64,000 bases of DNA from Aeromonas sobria (GCF_000820145.1 NZ_CDBW01000045.1:149884-213883), one strand, 5' to 3'; numbered from the stretch's first letter, positions 49,630 through 58,927 are shown. Notes: generated from the sequence alone by a model not told the origin. Translations and numbers: made by a program.

Positions 49630-51417
49630 TCAAGCCCCACCCTCATTTCTTTTCTCAATTTGTACCTCTCTGATCAGCATCATCAACTCTTGGGTTTCAT
49701 CGGAGCTTAGTCCTTCCTGAGCCACTTTGGCCTGTAATTCTTCGATTCTTTGTTTCAGAAACTGGTTGATGAAGCCGACGAAGGTATCCTGTAACTCGCC
49801 CAGAATATCGGGTTCCTGGTCAAGCCGGACCTCTTCGAACAGATCGTGCATGGCCAGCTGAGCGAGGATCTCGCCCTCCTTGGTGCCACGCCAGTGTTCC
49901 AGCAAGATACCTGTGGTGATGGCTGGTTGTGCCAGGATTTGCTGGTGCAGTTGCAGCAGGAACTTGATCCCTTGTACACGCAGTCCGACCAATTCTGGCA
50001 TGGGGGGCAGTTCGGCCGTCACGGCCGGATATTGCACCATCAGCGCTAGCGCACGGCGCAACGGCGTCAGCTTGACTGCCTTGGGTTTGTTGACCTCGGC
50101 TTTGGGCTGGCTGTTGCGGGCAAAGAGCTCGGCGATACGCTGTTTGTTCTCGCCCCAGCGCATCATGCTGGAGAGGCGGGTGATCAAGCCTTCGCGGGTA
50201 AACCCTTCCGGTACCCGGCGAATAAGCTCGGCGGCCTTGTTGGCCACTTCGAACTTGCCAGCCTCACCGCTGAGAGCCGCATCTCGCCCGAGACGTTCGA
50301 ACATGAAGTCAGCGAACGGCTGGGCCTCATTGAGCAGGGCTTCGAAGCCCTCCTTGCCAATCTGGCGTACCAGCGAGTCGGGATCTTCGCCATCCGGCAG
50401 GAACACGAACTTCAGCTCGCGGCCATCCTGCAGATGGGAGAGGGCGTTATCCAGCGCTCGCCAGGCGGCTTCACGTCCGGCTTTATCGCCATCGTAGCAG
50501 CAGACCACCTCGGCTGTGGTGCGAAACAAGGTGTGGATATGGTCGCTGGTTGTCGCAGTACCCAGCGCAGCTACCGCATAGTCGATGTCGTACTGACCGA
50601 GCGCCACCACATCCATGTAGCCTTCCACCACCAGGATCCGGCGCGGATCCTTATGTGCCTGTTTCACTTCATAGAGGCCAAACAGCTCACGCCCTTTATG
50701 GAAGATGGGGGTTTCTGGCGAGTTCAGGTACTTGGGGGTGCCGTCACCCAGCACCCTGCCACCAAAACCGATGACCCGGCCGCGCTTGTCGCGGATCGGG
50801 AACATGATGCGGTCGCGAAAGCGATCATAGCTGCCCGGGCCATTGTCACGGGTGATCAGCATGCCGCCCGAGATGAGCAGCTGTTCGTGATCCCGGCTGG
50901 CGCCAAAGCGGCGGCGCACCTGATCCCAGTCACTGGGGGCGTAGCCAATGTTGAATCGTTTGACCACTTCACCGGTCAGACCGCGGCCTTTGAGGTACTC
51001 CACCGCATGGGGAGCGCTCTTGAGATTGCTCTCGTAGAAACGGGCGATCTGGTTCATCAGCTCAAAGAGGTCTTTGCTGACGGCCGGCTGGCTATTGGCC
51101 GAGCCGCCAATGCTCTGTTCGCGAGGTACCTGCATGCCTTGCGTGCTGGCGAGTTCTTCGATGGCATCGGGAAATTCGAGGCCGTCATACTCCATGACAA
51201 AACCGATGGCATTGCCGTGGGCACCACAACCGAAACAGTGATAGAACTGTTTCTCTTGGCTGACGGTAAAAGAGGGACTTTTTTCGTTATGGAAAGGGCA
51301 GCAAGCCTGGTAGTTCTTACCGGCTTTTTTCAGCCGCACTCGCGAGTCGATCAGCTCGACTATGTCTGTGCGAACGAGCAGATCGTCGATAAAGGATTGG
51401 GGGATCCTGCCTGCCAT
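49630..51417 (-). CDS. dnaG: DNA primase
   Basis: Makes RNA primers for replication. The 595-residue product (E. coli 581) has the zinc-binding domain CCPFHNEKSPSFTVSQEKQFYHCFGCGAHGN (CHC2 type) at 40-70, the TOPRIM region with VVEGYMDVVALGQYDI near 267 and CCYDGDKAGREAAWRAL near 307, and a C-terminal DnaB-binding helical domain (QELMMLIREVQIEKR). ATG 51415-51417 has AGGATGG upstream; ATG 51423 has none. Third gene of rpsU-yqeY-dnaG-rpoD. Confidence 0.97.
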   Translation of the reverse strand: MAGRIPQSFIDDLLVRTDIVELIDSRVRLKKAGKNYQACCPFHNEKSPSFTVSQEKQFYHCFGCGAHGNAIGFVMEYDGLEFPDAIEELASTQGMQVPREQSIGGSANSQPAVSKDLFELMNQIARFYESNLKSAPHAVEYLKGRGLTGEVVKRFNIGYAPSDWDQVRRRFGASRDHEQLLISGGMLITRDNGPGSYDRFRDRIMFPIRDKRGRVIGFGGRVLGDGTPKYLNSPETPIFHKGRELFGLYEVKQAHKDPRRILVVEGYMDVVALGQYDIDYAVAALGTATTSDHIHTLFRTTAEVVCCYDGDKAGREAAWRALDNALSHLQDGRELKFVFLPDGEDPDSLVRQIGKEGFEALLNEAQPFADFMFERLGRDAALSGEAGKFEVANKAAELIRRVPEGFTREGLITRLSSMMRWGENKQRIAELFARNSQPKAEVNKPKAVKLTPLRRALALMVQYPAVTAELPPMPELVGLRVQGIKFLLQLHQQILAQPAITTGILLEHWRGTKEGEILAQLAMHDLFEEVRLDQEPDILGELQDTFVGFINQFLKQRIEELQAKVAQEGLSSDETQELMMLIREVQIEKRNEGGA

Positions 51418-51440
51418 AACCATCCTGATTCATTGCGGAA

Positions 51441-51480
51441 AAAATAAAAAAGCCGCGCATTCCAAGGGAAGCACGGCTTC
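51441..51480 (-). terminator. Terminator/attenuator between yqeY and dnaG
   Basis: On the minus strand stem AGCCGTGC/GCGCGGCT (one mismatch) followed by TTTTTATTTT. It should reduce dnaG relative to rpsU, like the internal terminator known before dnaG in E. coli. Confidence 0.8.
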
Positions 51481-51505
51481 TTCTACTAAACAAGAGAGTT
51501 GCCTG

Positions 51506-51949
51506 TTACGCCAAGCGGGTTTTCACCTGAGCACTGACGGCGCCGACATCGGCACGCCCCTGAATTTTCGGCTTCAAGACAGCCATGACTTTGCCCATAT
51601 CAGCCATGACGGCAGCACCACTTTCAGTGATGGCTTGCTCAATCAGTGCGGCAATTTGATCAGCGGTCAGCTGTTGTGGCAGGAATTCCTGCAGTACAAC
51701 AATCTCGGCGGACTCTTTGTCGGCGAGATCCTGGCGACCGGCAGCTTCAAACTGGCTGATGGAATCACGGCGCTGTTTGACCATTTTGGTCACGACAGCG
51801 AGGATATCCTCATCATTGAGCTCGATACGGGTATCAACTTCACGTTGCTTGATTTCTGCCATCAACAAACGGATCGTCCCCAAGCGAGCCTTATCTCTGG
51901 CAAGCATGGCGAGTTTTTGTTGATCCTTGAGTTGATCCTTCAGAGACAC
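51506..51949 (-). CDS. yqeY: GatB/YqeY domain protein
   Basis: A 147-residue protein homologous to the tail domain of GatB, which binds tRNA; its own role is unresolved. Conserved stretches are LKDQQKLAMLARDKARLGTIRLLMAEIKQREVD, LAVVTKMVKQRRDSISQFEAAGRQDLADKE, ILQEFLP-type VLQEFLPQQLT, and DMGKVMAVLKPKIQGRADVGAVSAQVK. GTG start at 51949 after AGGAGTCAATGCC; no in-frame ATG fits. It sits between rpsU (15 bases) and dnaG, where E. coli has no gene. Confidence 0.9.
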   Translation of the reverse strand: MSLKDQLKDQQKLAMLARDKARLGTIRLLMAEIKQREVDTRIELNDEDILAVVTKMVKQRRDSISQFEAAGRQDLADKESAEIVVLQEFLPQQLTADQIAALIEQAITESGAAVMADMGKVMAVLKPKIQGRADVGAVSAQVKTRLA

Positions 51950-51964
51950 GGCATTGACTCCTGA

Positions 51965-52180
51965 TTAGTACAGGCGGATACGACGTGCGTTTTCGCGAGA
52001 CAGCTTTTTGGCGTGACGCTTAACAGCAGACGCTTTAGCGCGCTTACGAATGGTAGTCGGTTTCTCGTAGAACTCACGGCTACGAACTTCGGACAGGATA
52101 CCGGCCTTTTCGCAAGAACGCTTGAAGCGACGCAGAGCAACGTCAAACGGCTCATTTTCACGGACTTTGATTACTGGCAT
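51965..52180 (-). CDS. rpsU: 30S ribosomal protein S21
   Basis: S21 binds near the 16S 3' end and helps base-pair initiation. The 71-residue product matches E. coli: MPVIKVRENEPFDVALRRFKRSCEKAGILSEVRSREFYEKPTTIRKR. The basic C-terminus ENARRIRLY is conserved. Strong GAGGTGAAAGGCAC upstream. First gene of the rpsU-yqeY-dnaG-rpoD block, divergent from tsaD. Confidence 0.97.
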   Translation of the reverse strand: MPVIKVRENEPFDVALRRFKRSCEKAGILSEVRSREFYEKPTTIRKRAKASAVKRHAKKLSRENARRIRLY

Positions 52181-52251
52181 GTGCCTTTCACCTCAGTGAT
52201 AAATTGTTAGCTGACCTTCAATCGATCAGCATGACTTAAAATGGTGCGAAA

Positions 52252-52280
52252 TTATACTCTGGACAGGGAATGAAAGTAAA
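52252..52280 (-). promoter_or_regulatory. Promoter of rpsU operon
   Basis: On the minus strand TTTACT (52280-52275), 17 bases, TATAAT (52257-52252), 72 bases before rpsU. No LexA palindrome is seen nearby. Confidence 0.7.
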
Positions 52281-52359
52281 CCCGCAGAGATCGCTCTGGT
52301 TTAAAAAACCCGCGAAGGTTACCATAGCCGTCTCATTTTAGCAGTGAAATTTTTTAGCA

Positions 52360-53373
52360 ATGCGTGTATTGGGCATAGAGACATCCTGTGACGAAACCGG
52401 GATCGCGATCTTCGATGATCAAAAAGGGATCCTTTCCCATCAGTTATACAGCCAGGTCAAGCTGCATGCGGATTACGGTGGCGTGGTCCCCGAGCTCGCC
52501 AGCCGGGATCATGTTCGCAAGACGATCCCGTTGATCCAGGCCGCATTGCAAGAGGCGGGACTGGGTAAAGATGACATTGACGGCATCGCCTATACCGCGG
52601 GTCCTGGCCTGGTCGGTGCCATTCTGGTGGGGGCAACCATTGGCCGCTCGCTGGCGATGGCGTGGGACAAGCCGGCGATCGCCGTCCATCATATGGAAGG
52701 CCATCTGTTGGCCCCGATGCTGGAAGAGCGGGCCCCCGCGTTCCCCTTCGTGGCGCTGCTGGTTTCCGGTGGCCACTCCATGTTGGTGCGGGTTGATGGT
52801 ATCGGCAGCTATCAGTTGCTGGGGGAATCCATCGACGATGCCGCTGGCGAAGCGTTCGACAAGACCGCCAAGCTGATGGGGCTGGACTACCCGGGCGGCC
52901 CGCTGCTCTCCCGTCTGGCCGAAAAGGGCACCACCGGGCGCTTCAAGTTTCCACGGCCCATGACGGATCGCCCCGGGCTTGATATGAGCTTCTCCGGGCT
53001 CAAGACCTTTGCGGCGAATACCATTGCCGCCAATGGTGACGATGAGCAGACCCGTGCCGATATTGCCCGTGCATTTGAAGATGCGGTGGTCGACACCCTG
53101 TCGATCAAGTGCCGTCGTGCCTTGCAGGAGACCGGTCTTAAACGTCTGGTGGTGGCCGGTGGTGTCAGTGCCAACCGTCACTTGCGTGCCCAGCTGGCAG
53201 AGCTGATGGAGAGCCTCCATGGCGAGGTGTTCTATCCGCGTACTGAATACTGCACCGACAATGGCGCCATGATCGCGTATGCAGGTATGCAACGATTGAA
53301 AGCGGGGGTGTTTGAACCGCTGGCAGTCAAGGCGGTGCCACGCTGGCCGCTGGATACCCTGGATCCGGTCTGA
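52360..53373 (+). CDS. tsaD: tRNA t6A threonylcarbamoyltransferase TsaD
   Basis: Transfers the threonylcarbamoyl group to A37 of ANN-decoding tRNAs, with TsaB and TsaE. The 337-residue product (E. coli 337) begins MRVLGIETSCDETGIAIFDD and has the iron ligands HHMEGHLLAP (His111, His115 in the usual positions), VSGGHSMLV, AFDKTAKLMGLDYPGGP and the C-terminal VAGGVSANRHLR plus CTDNGAMIAYAGMQRL with the last Asp ligand. The ATG lacks a clear purine-rich binding site. Divergent from rpsU, as in E. coli. Confidence 0.97.
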   Translation: MRVLGIETSCDETGIAIFDDQKGILSHQLYSQVKLHADYGGVVPELASRDHVRKTIPLIQAALQEAGLGKDDIDGIAYTAGPGLVGAILVGATIGRSLAMAWDKPAIAVHHMEGHLLAPMLEERAPAFPFVALLVSGGHSMLVRVDGIGSYQLLGESIDDAAGEAFDKTAKLMGLDYPGGPLLSRLAEKGTTGRFKFPRPMTDRPGLDMSFSGLKTFAANTIAANGDDEQTRADIARAFEDAVVDTLSIKCRRALQETGLKRLVVAGGVSANRHLRAQLAELMESLHGEVFYPRTEYCTDNGAMIAYAGMQRLKAGVFEPLAVKAVPRWPLDTLDPV

Positions 53374-53536
53374 TCCGCAGGATCCTGCACCTTGATGGCG
53401 CGGTGGATGTGATGATGAGCATGAGCCATGGGATGCACCAGAGGCGCTTACAGGGCTACTGAGGCATCATCACTGTGATGGTTGGATAGCTATCTAGCAG
53501 TGCCATCCAAAGTGTCAGCTTCTCTATGTGCAGCGA

Positions 53537-53573
53537 TAAAAAAATCCCCGCCACTTGGCGGGGATTTTTGTTT
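53537..53573. terminator. Bidirectional terminator between tsaD and dcuA
   Basis: AAAAATCCCCGCC-ACTT-GGCGGGGATTTTT with A and T tracts on both sides. The 221-base stretch after tsaD is otherwise featureless. Confidence 0.9.
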
Positions 53574-53594
53574 GGCGCTCGGGGCTCGATGCGA

Positions 53595-54914
53595 TTAGAG
53601 CATGATACCGCCGAAGAAGAAGCCCAGCGCGACGGCGCAAGCAATGGTAGCGACACCAGGTACAAAGAAGGGGTGGTTAAATACCGCCTTGCCGATACGG
53701 GTGGAGCCAGTGTCATCCATTTCAACCGCAGCCAACAGGGTTGGATAGGTTGGCAGCACGAACAGGGCACTCACCGCTGCGAAAGAGGCAATCGCAGTCA
53801 ACGGGCTGACACCCAGCGCCAGTGCGGCAGGCATCAGGGCTTTGGTGGTGGCACCTTGTGAATAGAGCAGCATGGCGGCGAAGAACAGCACCACAGCCAG
53901 CAGCCAGGAGTACTGGTTCAGCAGGTCGCCCGCGATCAGCTGGATGGTATCCATGTTGCCTTTCACAAAGACGTTACCCAGCCAGGCGACACCCAGTACG
54001 CAGATACAGGCGGACATACCGGACTTGAAGGTCGGCATGTTGGTCACTTGAGTGGCGTCCAGTTTGCACACCAGAGTCATGATGGTTGCAGCGGCCAGCA
54101 TGATGCCCATGATGGCACCGTCACGTGGGATCGGCGGGTTGGCGATCAGGCCCACTTTGCCGGAGATAGCGGTGGCGTAAGCCATAACCGCAATGATGGC
54201 GGAAATAAAGATCCACACAGAAACCTTGGCGTAAGGTTTCAGCTCAAGCTTGGTGGTGCCACGCAGCTTGATCAGGCCTCTGGCTTTGCGATCCAGGTAG
54301 ACTTCGTCTTGCTCCAGCGGCTTGCCCAGCATGTTGGCGACAAAGGCGCCTATGATACAGGCCAGGAAGGTAGACGGGATGCAGATGGCCAGCAGGGTCA
54401 GGTAGTCAACACCGAACGGCTCCAGCATGCCGGAGAAGGCAACCACAGCAGCAGAGATCGGGGATGCTGTGATGGCGATCTGGGAGGCGATAACTGCGAT
54501 GGAGAGCGGACGGGATGGGCGGATCCCTTGCTCTTTGGCCACTTCAGCGATAACTGGCAGAGTGGAAAAAGCAGTATGGCCGGTACCCGCCAGCATGGTC
54601 ATCAGATAGGTGACGATCGGTGCGGCGAAGGTGATGTATTTGGGGTTTTTACGCAGAGCTTTCTCTGCCAGGGAGACCAGATAGTCCATCCCGCCAGCCA
54701 GTTGCATACAGGCGATGGCGCAGATAACAGACATGATGATCATGATTACATCCCAAGGGATGTAGCTCACCAGTTGATCACTCGGGATGGGCATGCCCAG
54801 ACCCCAGGTCAGTACCAGAACCCCCAGACCACCGGCAAAGCCGATGCCGATGCTGCCTATCCTCGCCCCCAGATAGATGGCGCCGAGCACCACAAGTAAC
54901 TCGATTAAAATCAT
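53595..54914 (-). CDS. dcuA: Anaerobic C4-dicarboxylate transporter DcuA
   Basis: Inner-membrane exchanger of aspartate, fumarate, malate and succinate. The 439-residue product has 10-12 hydrophobic helices and is nearer E. coli DcuA than DcuB: RIGSIGIGFAGGLGVLVL, LRKNPKYITFAAPIVTYLMTMLAGTGHTAF, SQIAITASPISAAVVAF, GMSACICVLGVAWLGN and MDDTGSTRIGKAVFNHPFF. ATG 54912-54914 after GGAGTTATCGCT. It follows aspA by 128 bases; together they take up aspartate, convert it to fumarate and exchange the C4 acid during anaerobic growth. Confidence 0.93.
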   Translation of the reverse strand: MILIELLVVLGAIYLGARIGSIGIGFAGGLGVLVLTWGLGMPIPSDQLVSYIPWDVIMIIMSVICAIACMQLAGGMDYLVSLAEKALRKNPKYITFAAPIVTYLMTMLAGTGHTAFSTLPVIAEVAKEQGIRPSRPLSIAVIASQIAITASPISAAVVAFSGMLEPFGVDYLTLLAICIPSTFLACIIGAFVANMLGKPLEQDEVYLDRKARGLIKLRGTTKLELKPYAKVSVWIFISAIIAVMAYATAISGKVGLIANPPIPRDGAIMGIMLAAATIMTLVCKLDATQVTNMPTFKSGMSACICVLGVAWLGNVFVKGNMDTIQLIAGDLLNQYSWLLAVVLFFAAMLLYSQGATTKALMPAALALGVSPLTAIASFAAVSALFVLPTYPTLLAAVEMDDTGSTRIGKAVFNHPFFVPGVATIACAVALGFFFGGIML

Positions 54915-54965
54915 AGCGATAACTCCATTTATTTAGTTTTTGGTTTTTATTTGGCAAAAAGCCAA

Positions 54966-55034
54966 TTCCCGATCGGGCTGGGGATAAAGACCAATCGGGA
55001 ACTGACTTTAATGGGCCGGGAAGATCCCGGCCCA
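54966..55034 (-). terminator. Two hairpins between aspA and dcuA
   Basis: TTCCCGAT/ATCGGGAA (54966-54973 with 54994-55001) and TGGGCCGGG-AAGAT-CCCGGCCCA (55012-55034). The second starts eight bases after aspA on its strand. Neither has a clear T-tract; partial termination would keep dcuA below aspA. Confidence 0.6.
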
Positions 55035-55042
55035 TACTCGCG

Positions 55043-56485
55043 TTATACGGTGGCTTCGCGGGTGAAACGCTTGGCTTTGTATTGCGGGTTCATCAAGTTC
55101 TCGATGGAGAGAATTTCGTCCAGTTGCTCGGCGCTCAGCAGGCCGCGCTCCAGAACGACTTCGCGGACGTTCTTGCCGGTCTGGGCACAGATCTTACCGA
55201 CGATGTCACCTTCGTGGTGACCGATGAAGGGGTTCAGGTAGGTCACGATACCGATGGAGTTCAGTACGTGGTTCATGCAGATTTCCGGGTTAGCGGTGAT
55301 CCCTTCCACGCACTTCTCGCGCAGGGAGATACAGGCTTTCTCCATCAGGCTCAGGGATTCGAACATCGCCTGACCAATCACTGGCTCCATGACGTTCAGC
55401 TGCAGCTGACCGGCTTCGGCGGCGAAGGTGATGGTGATGTCGTTACCGAATACCTTGAAGCAGGACTGGTTGACCACTTCCGGAATAACCGGGTTGACCT
55501 TGGCCGGCATGATGGAGGAACCCGCCTGCATTTCCGGCAGGTTGATCTCTTTCAGTGCAGTGCGCGGGCCAGAGGAGAGCAGACGCAGGTCGTTACAGAT
55601 CTTGGAGAGCTTCATGGCCAGACGCTTGACCGCGCCGTGCAACATCACATAAGCGCCACAGTCAGAGGTCGCTTCGATCAGATCTTCTGCCGGCACATAA
55701 GCACGGCCAGTGATCTCGGCCAGACGCTTGATGGCGAGGGCAGAGTACTCTGGCGGGGTGTTCAGACCGGTACCAATGGCAGTGGCGCCCAGGTTCACTT
55801 CCAGCAGCAGCTCCTGGCAACGCTTGATGGACTTGATCTCTTCACGCAGGGTAACGGCAAAAGCATGGAATTCCTGACCCAGGGTCATCGGAACTGCATC
55901 CTGCAGCTGGGTACGACCCATTTTCAGAATGTTCTTGAACTCTGCTGCTTTGGCATCGAATGCGGCGATCAGATGCTCCAGTGCATGCAGGGTCACATCA
56001 GTGCTGTTCACCACGGCAACGCGGAAACCGGTTGGGTAGGCGTCGTTGGTGGATTGGCACTTGTTGACGTGGTCATTCGGGTTGATAACGTCGTAGTTGC
56101 CTTTTTCCAGACCCATGATTTCCAGGGCGATGTTGGCCAGTACTTCGTTGGTGTTCATGTTGACGGAAGTGCCGGCACCACCCTGGTAAACGTCGACCGG
56201 GAACTGGTCGAAGCATTTGCCGGTGTTCAGCATCAGGTCGCAGGCTTCCACGATCTTGTCAGCAATTTCAGGACGGATGGTACCCAGTTCACCGTTTGCC
56301 AGCGCAGCCGCTTTCTTGGTCAGGACCATACCGCGGACGAATTCCGGAACGTCAGAAATCTTCTGAGAGCTGATCTTGAAGTTCTCGACAGCGCGCAGGG
56401 TGTGCACACCGTAGTAGAGATCATTGGAAACTTCTTTGGTGCCCAGCAGGTCTTCTTCAATGCGGACGTTCTTGATGTCGCTCAT
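55043..56485 (-). CDS. aspA: Aspartate ammonia-lyase
   Basis: Converts L-aspartate to fumarate and ammonia. The 480-residue product (E. coli 478) has the superfamily signature GSSIMPAKVNP near residue 315 (flexible catalytic loop with Ser), GMVLTKKAAALANGELG, GGAGTSVNMNTNEVLAN, ATSDCGAYVMLHGAVKRLAMKLSKICNDLR and SDCG-like features. ATG 56483-56485 after GAGGCATTACA. Upstream at 56648-56663 a weak CRP-like site (AGTGA-N6-TCTAA on the minus strand) is present but not scored. First gene of aspA-dcuA. Confidence 0.97.
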   Translation of the reverse strand: MSDIKNVRIEEDLLGTKEVSNDLYYGVHTLRAVENFKISSQKISDVPEFVRGMVLTKKAAALANGELGTIRPEIADKIVEACDLMLNTGKCFDQFPVDVYQGGAGTSVNMNTNEVLANIALEIMGLEKGNYDVINPNDHVNKCQSTNDAYPTGFRVAVVNSTDVTLHALEHLIAAFDAKAAEFKNILKMGRTQLQDAVPMTLGQEFHAFAVTLREEIKSIKRCQELLLEVNLGATAIGTGLNTPPEYSALAIKRLAEITGRAYVPAEDLIEATSDCGAYVMLHGAVKRLAMKLSKICNDLRLLSSGPRTALKEINLPEMQAGSSIMPAKVNPVIPEVVNQSCFKVFGNDITITFAAEAGQLQLNVMEPVIGQAMFESLSLMEKACISLREKCVEGITANPEICMNHVLNSIGIVTYLNPFIGHHEGDIVGKICAQTGKNVREVVLERGLLSAEQLDEILSIENLMNPQYKAKRFTREATV

Positions 56486-56800
56486 TGTAATGCCTCAGAA
56501 ATCAGATAAATGGAAAAATCCTCACCGAGTGGTCGCGAGTTCCTTGCGCACAGCTCATCCTGAAGCACCACACATCGAGTGGGGCGGTAGGGAGAATGAC
56601 CTCCCGAAAAACTAATCAATATTCTACTCCAATTGAGGTATCGGTTATTAGAGCTAGATCACTAAATTTGAGTCATTTTCAAATTACTTTGATGAACGCA
56701 TACATATGTTGCGAGCTGCACATGGTTATGTTTTTTATGAACTTTTTTTAGAATTTGCTGATTTTTTAGATTACTGATGACGTAGGTGTCAGTTGAAGAG

Positions 56801-56828
56801 CTTGAAAAGGGGGGGATAGCCCCCATTT
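56801..56828 (+). promoter_or_regulatory. Sigma-32 heat-shock promoter of fxsA
   Basis: CTTGAAA (56801-56807), 13-base spacer, CCCCATTT (56821-56828), matching the sigma-32 consensus CTTGAAA-N11-16-CCCCATnT throughout. It lies 100 bases before fxsA. The rest of the 443-base gap after aspA holds no supported gene. Confidence 0.8.
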
Positions 56829-56928
56829 ATTCAGGGTAGATAGTGGGGGTGAAGCGGCAGAAACGTCACCGATGGACTGCTGTTTGACGGGCCCCGCTGT
56901 TTCTCAATTTACTGGTATTGGAGTGGAT

Positions 56929-57408
56929 ATGGGCAAGTTGTTTCTGTTGTTGGTGGGACTGGTGGTATTGGAGCTCACCGTGATGATCGAGGTCGGCTCC
57001 GTGATTGGCGCACTGCCGACCGTCGGCTTGCTCATCCTGACCGCGGTGTTGGGATCGTCTCTGGTACGTAATGAAGGGATCAAAACCCTGTTCAGCGCTC
57101 AACAGAAGATGCAGATGGGCGAGATGCCAGGCCGTGAGGTGATGGGTGGCATGATGTTGGCGCTGGCCGGCTTGCTGCTGATCATTCCGGGCTTTGTGAC
57201 TGACTTCGTGGGTGTGTTGCTGTTGCAACCCTGGCTGCGCAACAAGCTGGCCGACAAGCTGATCGGCAGCAACCCGTTCCGGATGCAGATGGGGGGGGTT
57301 AATCAGGGAGTGCAGTCGCCGTTTGGCCAGCCTTCATCTGAAGAACCTCGGGTGCAACCCAAGCAGGGCGGCACCACCATTGAAGGTGAATTCGAACGCA
57401 AAGAGTAA
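56929..57408 (+). CDS. fxsA: FxsA family inner membrane protein
   Basis: A 159-residue protein with helices near residues 3-40 and 74-97 and a hydrophilic C-terminal tail. It matches E. coli FxsA (suppressor of F-plasmid exclusion of phage T7) in LELTVMIEVGSVIGALPTVGLLILTAVLGSSLVRNEG and the GLLLIIPGFVTDFVG-LL segment. Start ATG 56929 (MGKLFLL) after TTGGAGTGGAT. It sits between aspA and groES as in E. coli, behind its own sigma-32-type promoter. Physiological role unresolved; heat-shock control suggests membrane stress. Confidence 0.9.
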   Translation: MGKLFLLLVGLVVLELTVMIEVGSVIGALPTVGLLILTAVLGSSLVRNEGIKTLFSAQQKMQMGEMPGREVMGGMMLALAGLLLIIPGFVTDFVGVLLLQPWLRNKLADKLIGSNPFRMQMGGVNQGVQSPFGQPSSEEPRVQPKQGGTTIEGEFERKE

Positions 57409-57437
57409 TCAGTGAATGGAACCGGTGCTGTAACGGA

Positions 57438-58790
57438 TCAGGGTTGACCCTGATGACACAGCGCCTCGAAGCGGTGTCGGGCATACCACCAGGCGAGGGA
57501 GCCCGCCGCCAGATTGGCCAACAATATTCCCAGATAGATCCCCTGTTCTCCCCCCAGTTTTGCCCCCAGCCATGCCCCTGGCAACAGGAAACCAAACAGT
57601 CGCAGCCCATTGAACAAGAACGAGATGCTTGATGCCCGCACGCCATTGAGCGCAGAAGCTAACAGCATCACCATCCCCTGAAAGCCGTAACCGATCGGCA
57701 CCAGATGCAAGTAAAGAGTGATCAAGCGCACCACCTGTGGCTGCTCGCTGAACAGCCTGGCAATAAAGGGAGCAAGCAACCAGGTCAGGCCATAGATGGC
57801 GAGCTGGAACAGCAACGCAAAACCCATACAGCTTTGCAACGCAGCCTTGGCGCGGGCCGGGTTACCCGCCCCGCAGTTTTGCGAGATGAAAGGGGCAAGC
57901 ACGGAGGCAAGGGCCATCATCACGATCAGCAGCAGCGCTTCGACTCGCGAGGCCGCGCCGTAGGCGGCCACTACTTCGGTGCCAAGGCCGGCGAAAAAGG
58001 TCATCAGCACCGCATTGGCCAAGGGGTTGAGCATATTGGTAAAGGATGCCGGTACTGCGACATGAAGCAGTGCGCGCCAGTGCTGAAACAGTCTGGGTCG
58101 AGCAGAGAGGCGCCACAGCAGTAAACCTTCTCGATGGCGCAAGATATAGAGGCTGACCAGCATCGCCATCAGCCAGGAAATAGAGGTGGCAATGGCCGCC
58201 CCGCGGATCCCCCATTCGGGAAACGGACCTATGCCGAAGATCAGCAAGGGATCCAGCACCCCGTTGACCAACCCGGCCACCGCCATCACCACGCTAGGGG
58301 TCTTGGTATCCCCAGTCGCGCGGATAGCGGCATTGCCCACCATGGGCAATACCAGCATGGGCACGGTCAGATACCAGATCAGCATGTAGTCATGGATAAG
58401 GGAGATAAGCTCGGCACTGGCACCCAGCAGGGTAAACAGCGGTTTGATGGTGAGTGCGCCGCCCACGGAGAGCAGGGCCACCATGATCACCGCCAGAAAC
58501 AGACTGTCGGTGGCGAGATGGGCGGCCTCATCGTGCTTGCCTTGCCCCAGGGTATGGCCGATCACCGCAGATAGCCCGGCCCCCAATCCCATCGCGAGCG
58601 AAGTGACCACAAAGGTCACCGGAAAGGTAAAGCTGATGGCGGCCAGCGCCTGAGTACCCAGCATGCCGATAAAAAAGGTATCGACCAGGTTGAACGCCAG
58701 AATGGCGATGATGCCGAAGATCATCGGGCCCGTCATTTGGCGCAGTACGACAGGGATAGGAGCTGTCAGCATGGGATTAGTGCGGGTCAA
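57438..58790 (-). CDS. MATE family multidrug/toxin exporter
   Basis: A 450-residue 12-helix cation-coupled antiporter of the DinF/NorM-type MATE superfamily: LRQMTGPMIFGIIAILAFNLVDTFFIGMLGTQALAAISFTFP, GLGAGLSAVIGHTLGQGKHDEA, NAAIRATGDTKTPSVVMAVAG, and FTNMLNPLANAVLMTFFAG with SRVEALLL. TTG at 58790 gives the longest form (MTRTNP); ATG 58772 (MLTAPI) is the alternative, and neither has a good binding site. It lies between fxsA and groES, where E. coli has yjeH; it is a replacement of that neighbour. Substrate unknown. Confidence 0.88.
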   Translation of the reverse strand: MTRTNPMLTAPIPVVLRQMTGPMIFGIIAILAFNLVDTFFIGMLGTQALAAISFTFPVTFVVTSLAMGLGAGLSAVIGHTLGQGKHDEAAHLATDSLFLAVIMVALLSVGGALTIKPLFTLLGASAELISLIHDYMLIWYLTVPMLVLPMVGNAAIRATGDTKTPSVVMAVAGLVNGVLDPLLIFGIGPFPEWGIRGAAIATSISWLMAMLVSLYILRHREGLLLWRLSARPRLFQHWRALLHVAVPASFTNMLNPLANAVLMTFFAGLGTEVVAAYGAASRVEALLLIVMMALASVLAPFISQNCGAGNPARAKAALQSCMGFALLFQLAIYGLTWLLAPFIARLFSEQPQVVRLITLYLHLVPIGYGFQGMVMLLASALNGVRASSISFLFNGLRLFGFLLPGAWLGAKLGGEQGIYLGILLANLAAGSLAWWYARHRFEALCHQGQP

Positions 58791-58927
58791 TGGCGAGTCT
58801 CTGTATCTGGCTTTGAGGATTCAGGCATGGCAGCGATGGGATGAATCCGGCTTTTATCCATGGTGAGGACACGGGCGAACAATCGAAGAGCTTCATAGTA
58901 CGTGAAAATATTTTTTTTGTATTTGCC

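Noticed and set aside
52181..52359. LexA box before rpsU
   Set aside because: No CTG-N10-CAG palindrome in the gap, although the E. coli operon has one.
56648..56663. CRP-like site before aspA
   Set aside because: Only AGTGA-N6-TCTAA, too far from TGTGA-N6-TCACA to score; aspA is CRP-activated in E. coli, but the sequence does not prove it here.
58772..58790. ATG 58772 as start of the MATE gene
   Set aside because: Possible, but it has no better binding site than TTG 58790; the longer form was kept with this uncertainty stated.
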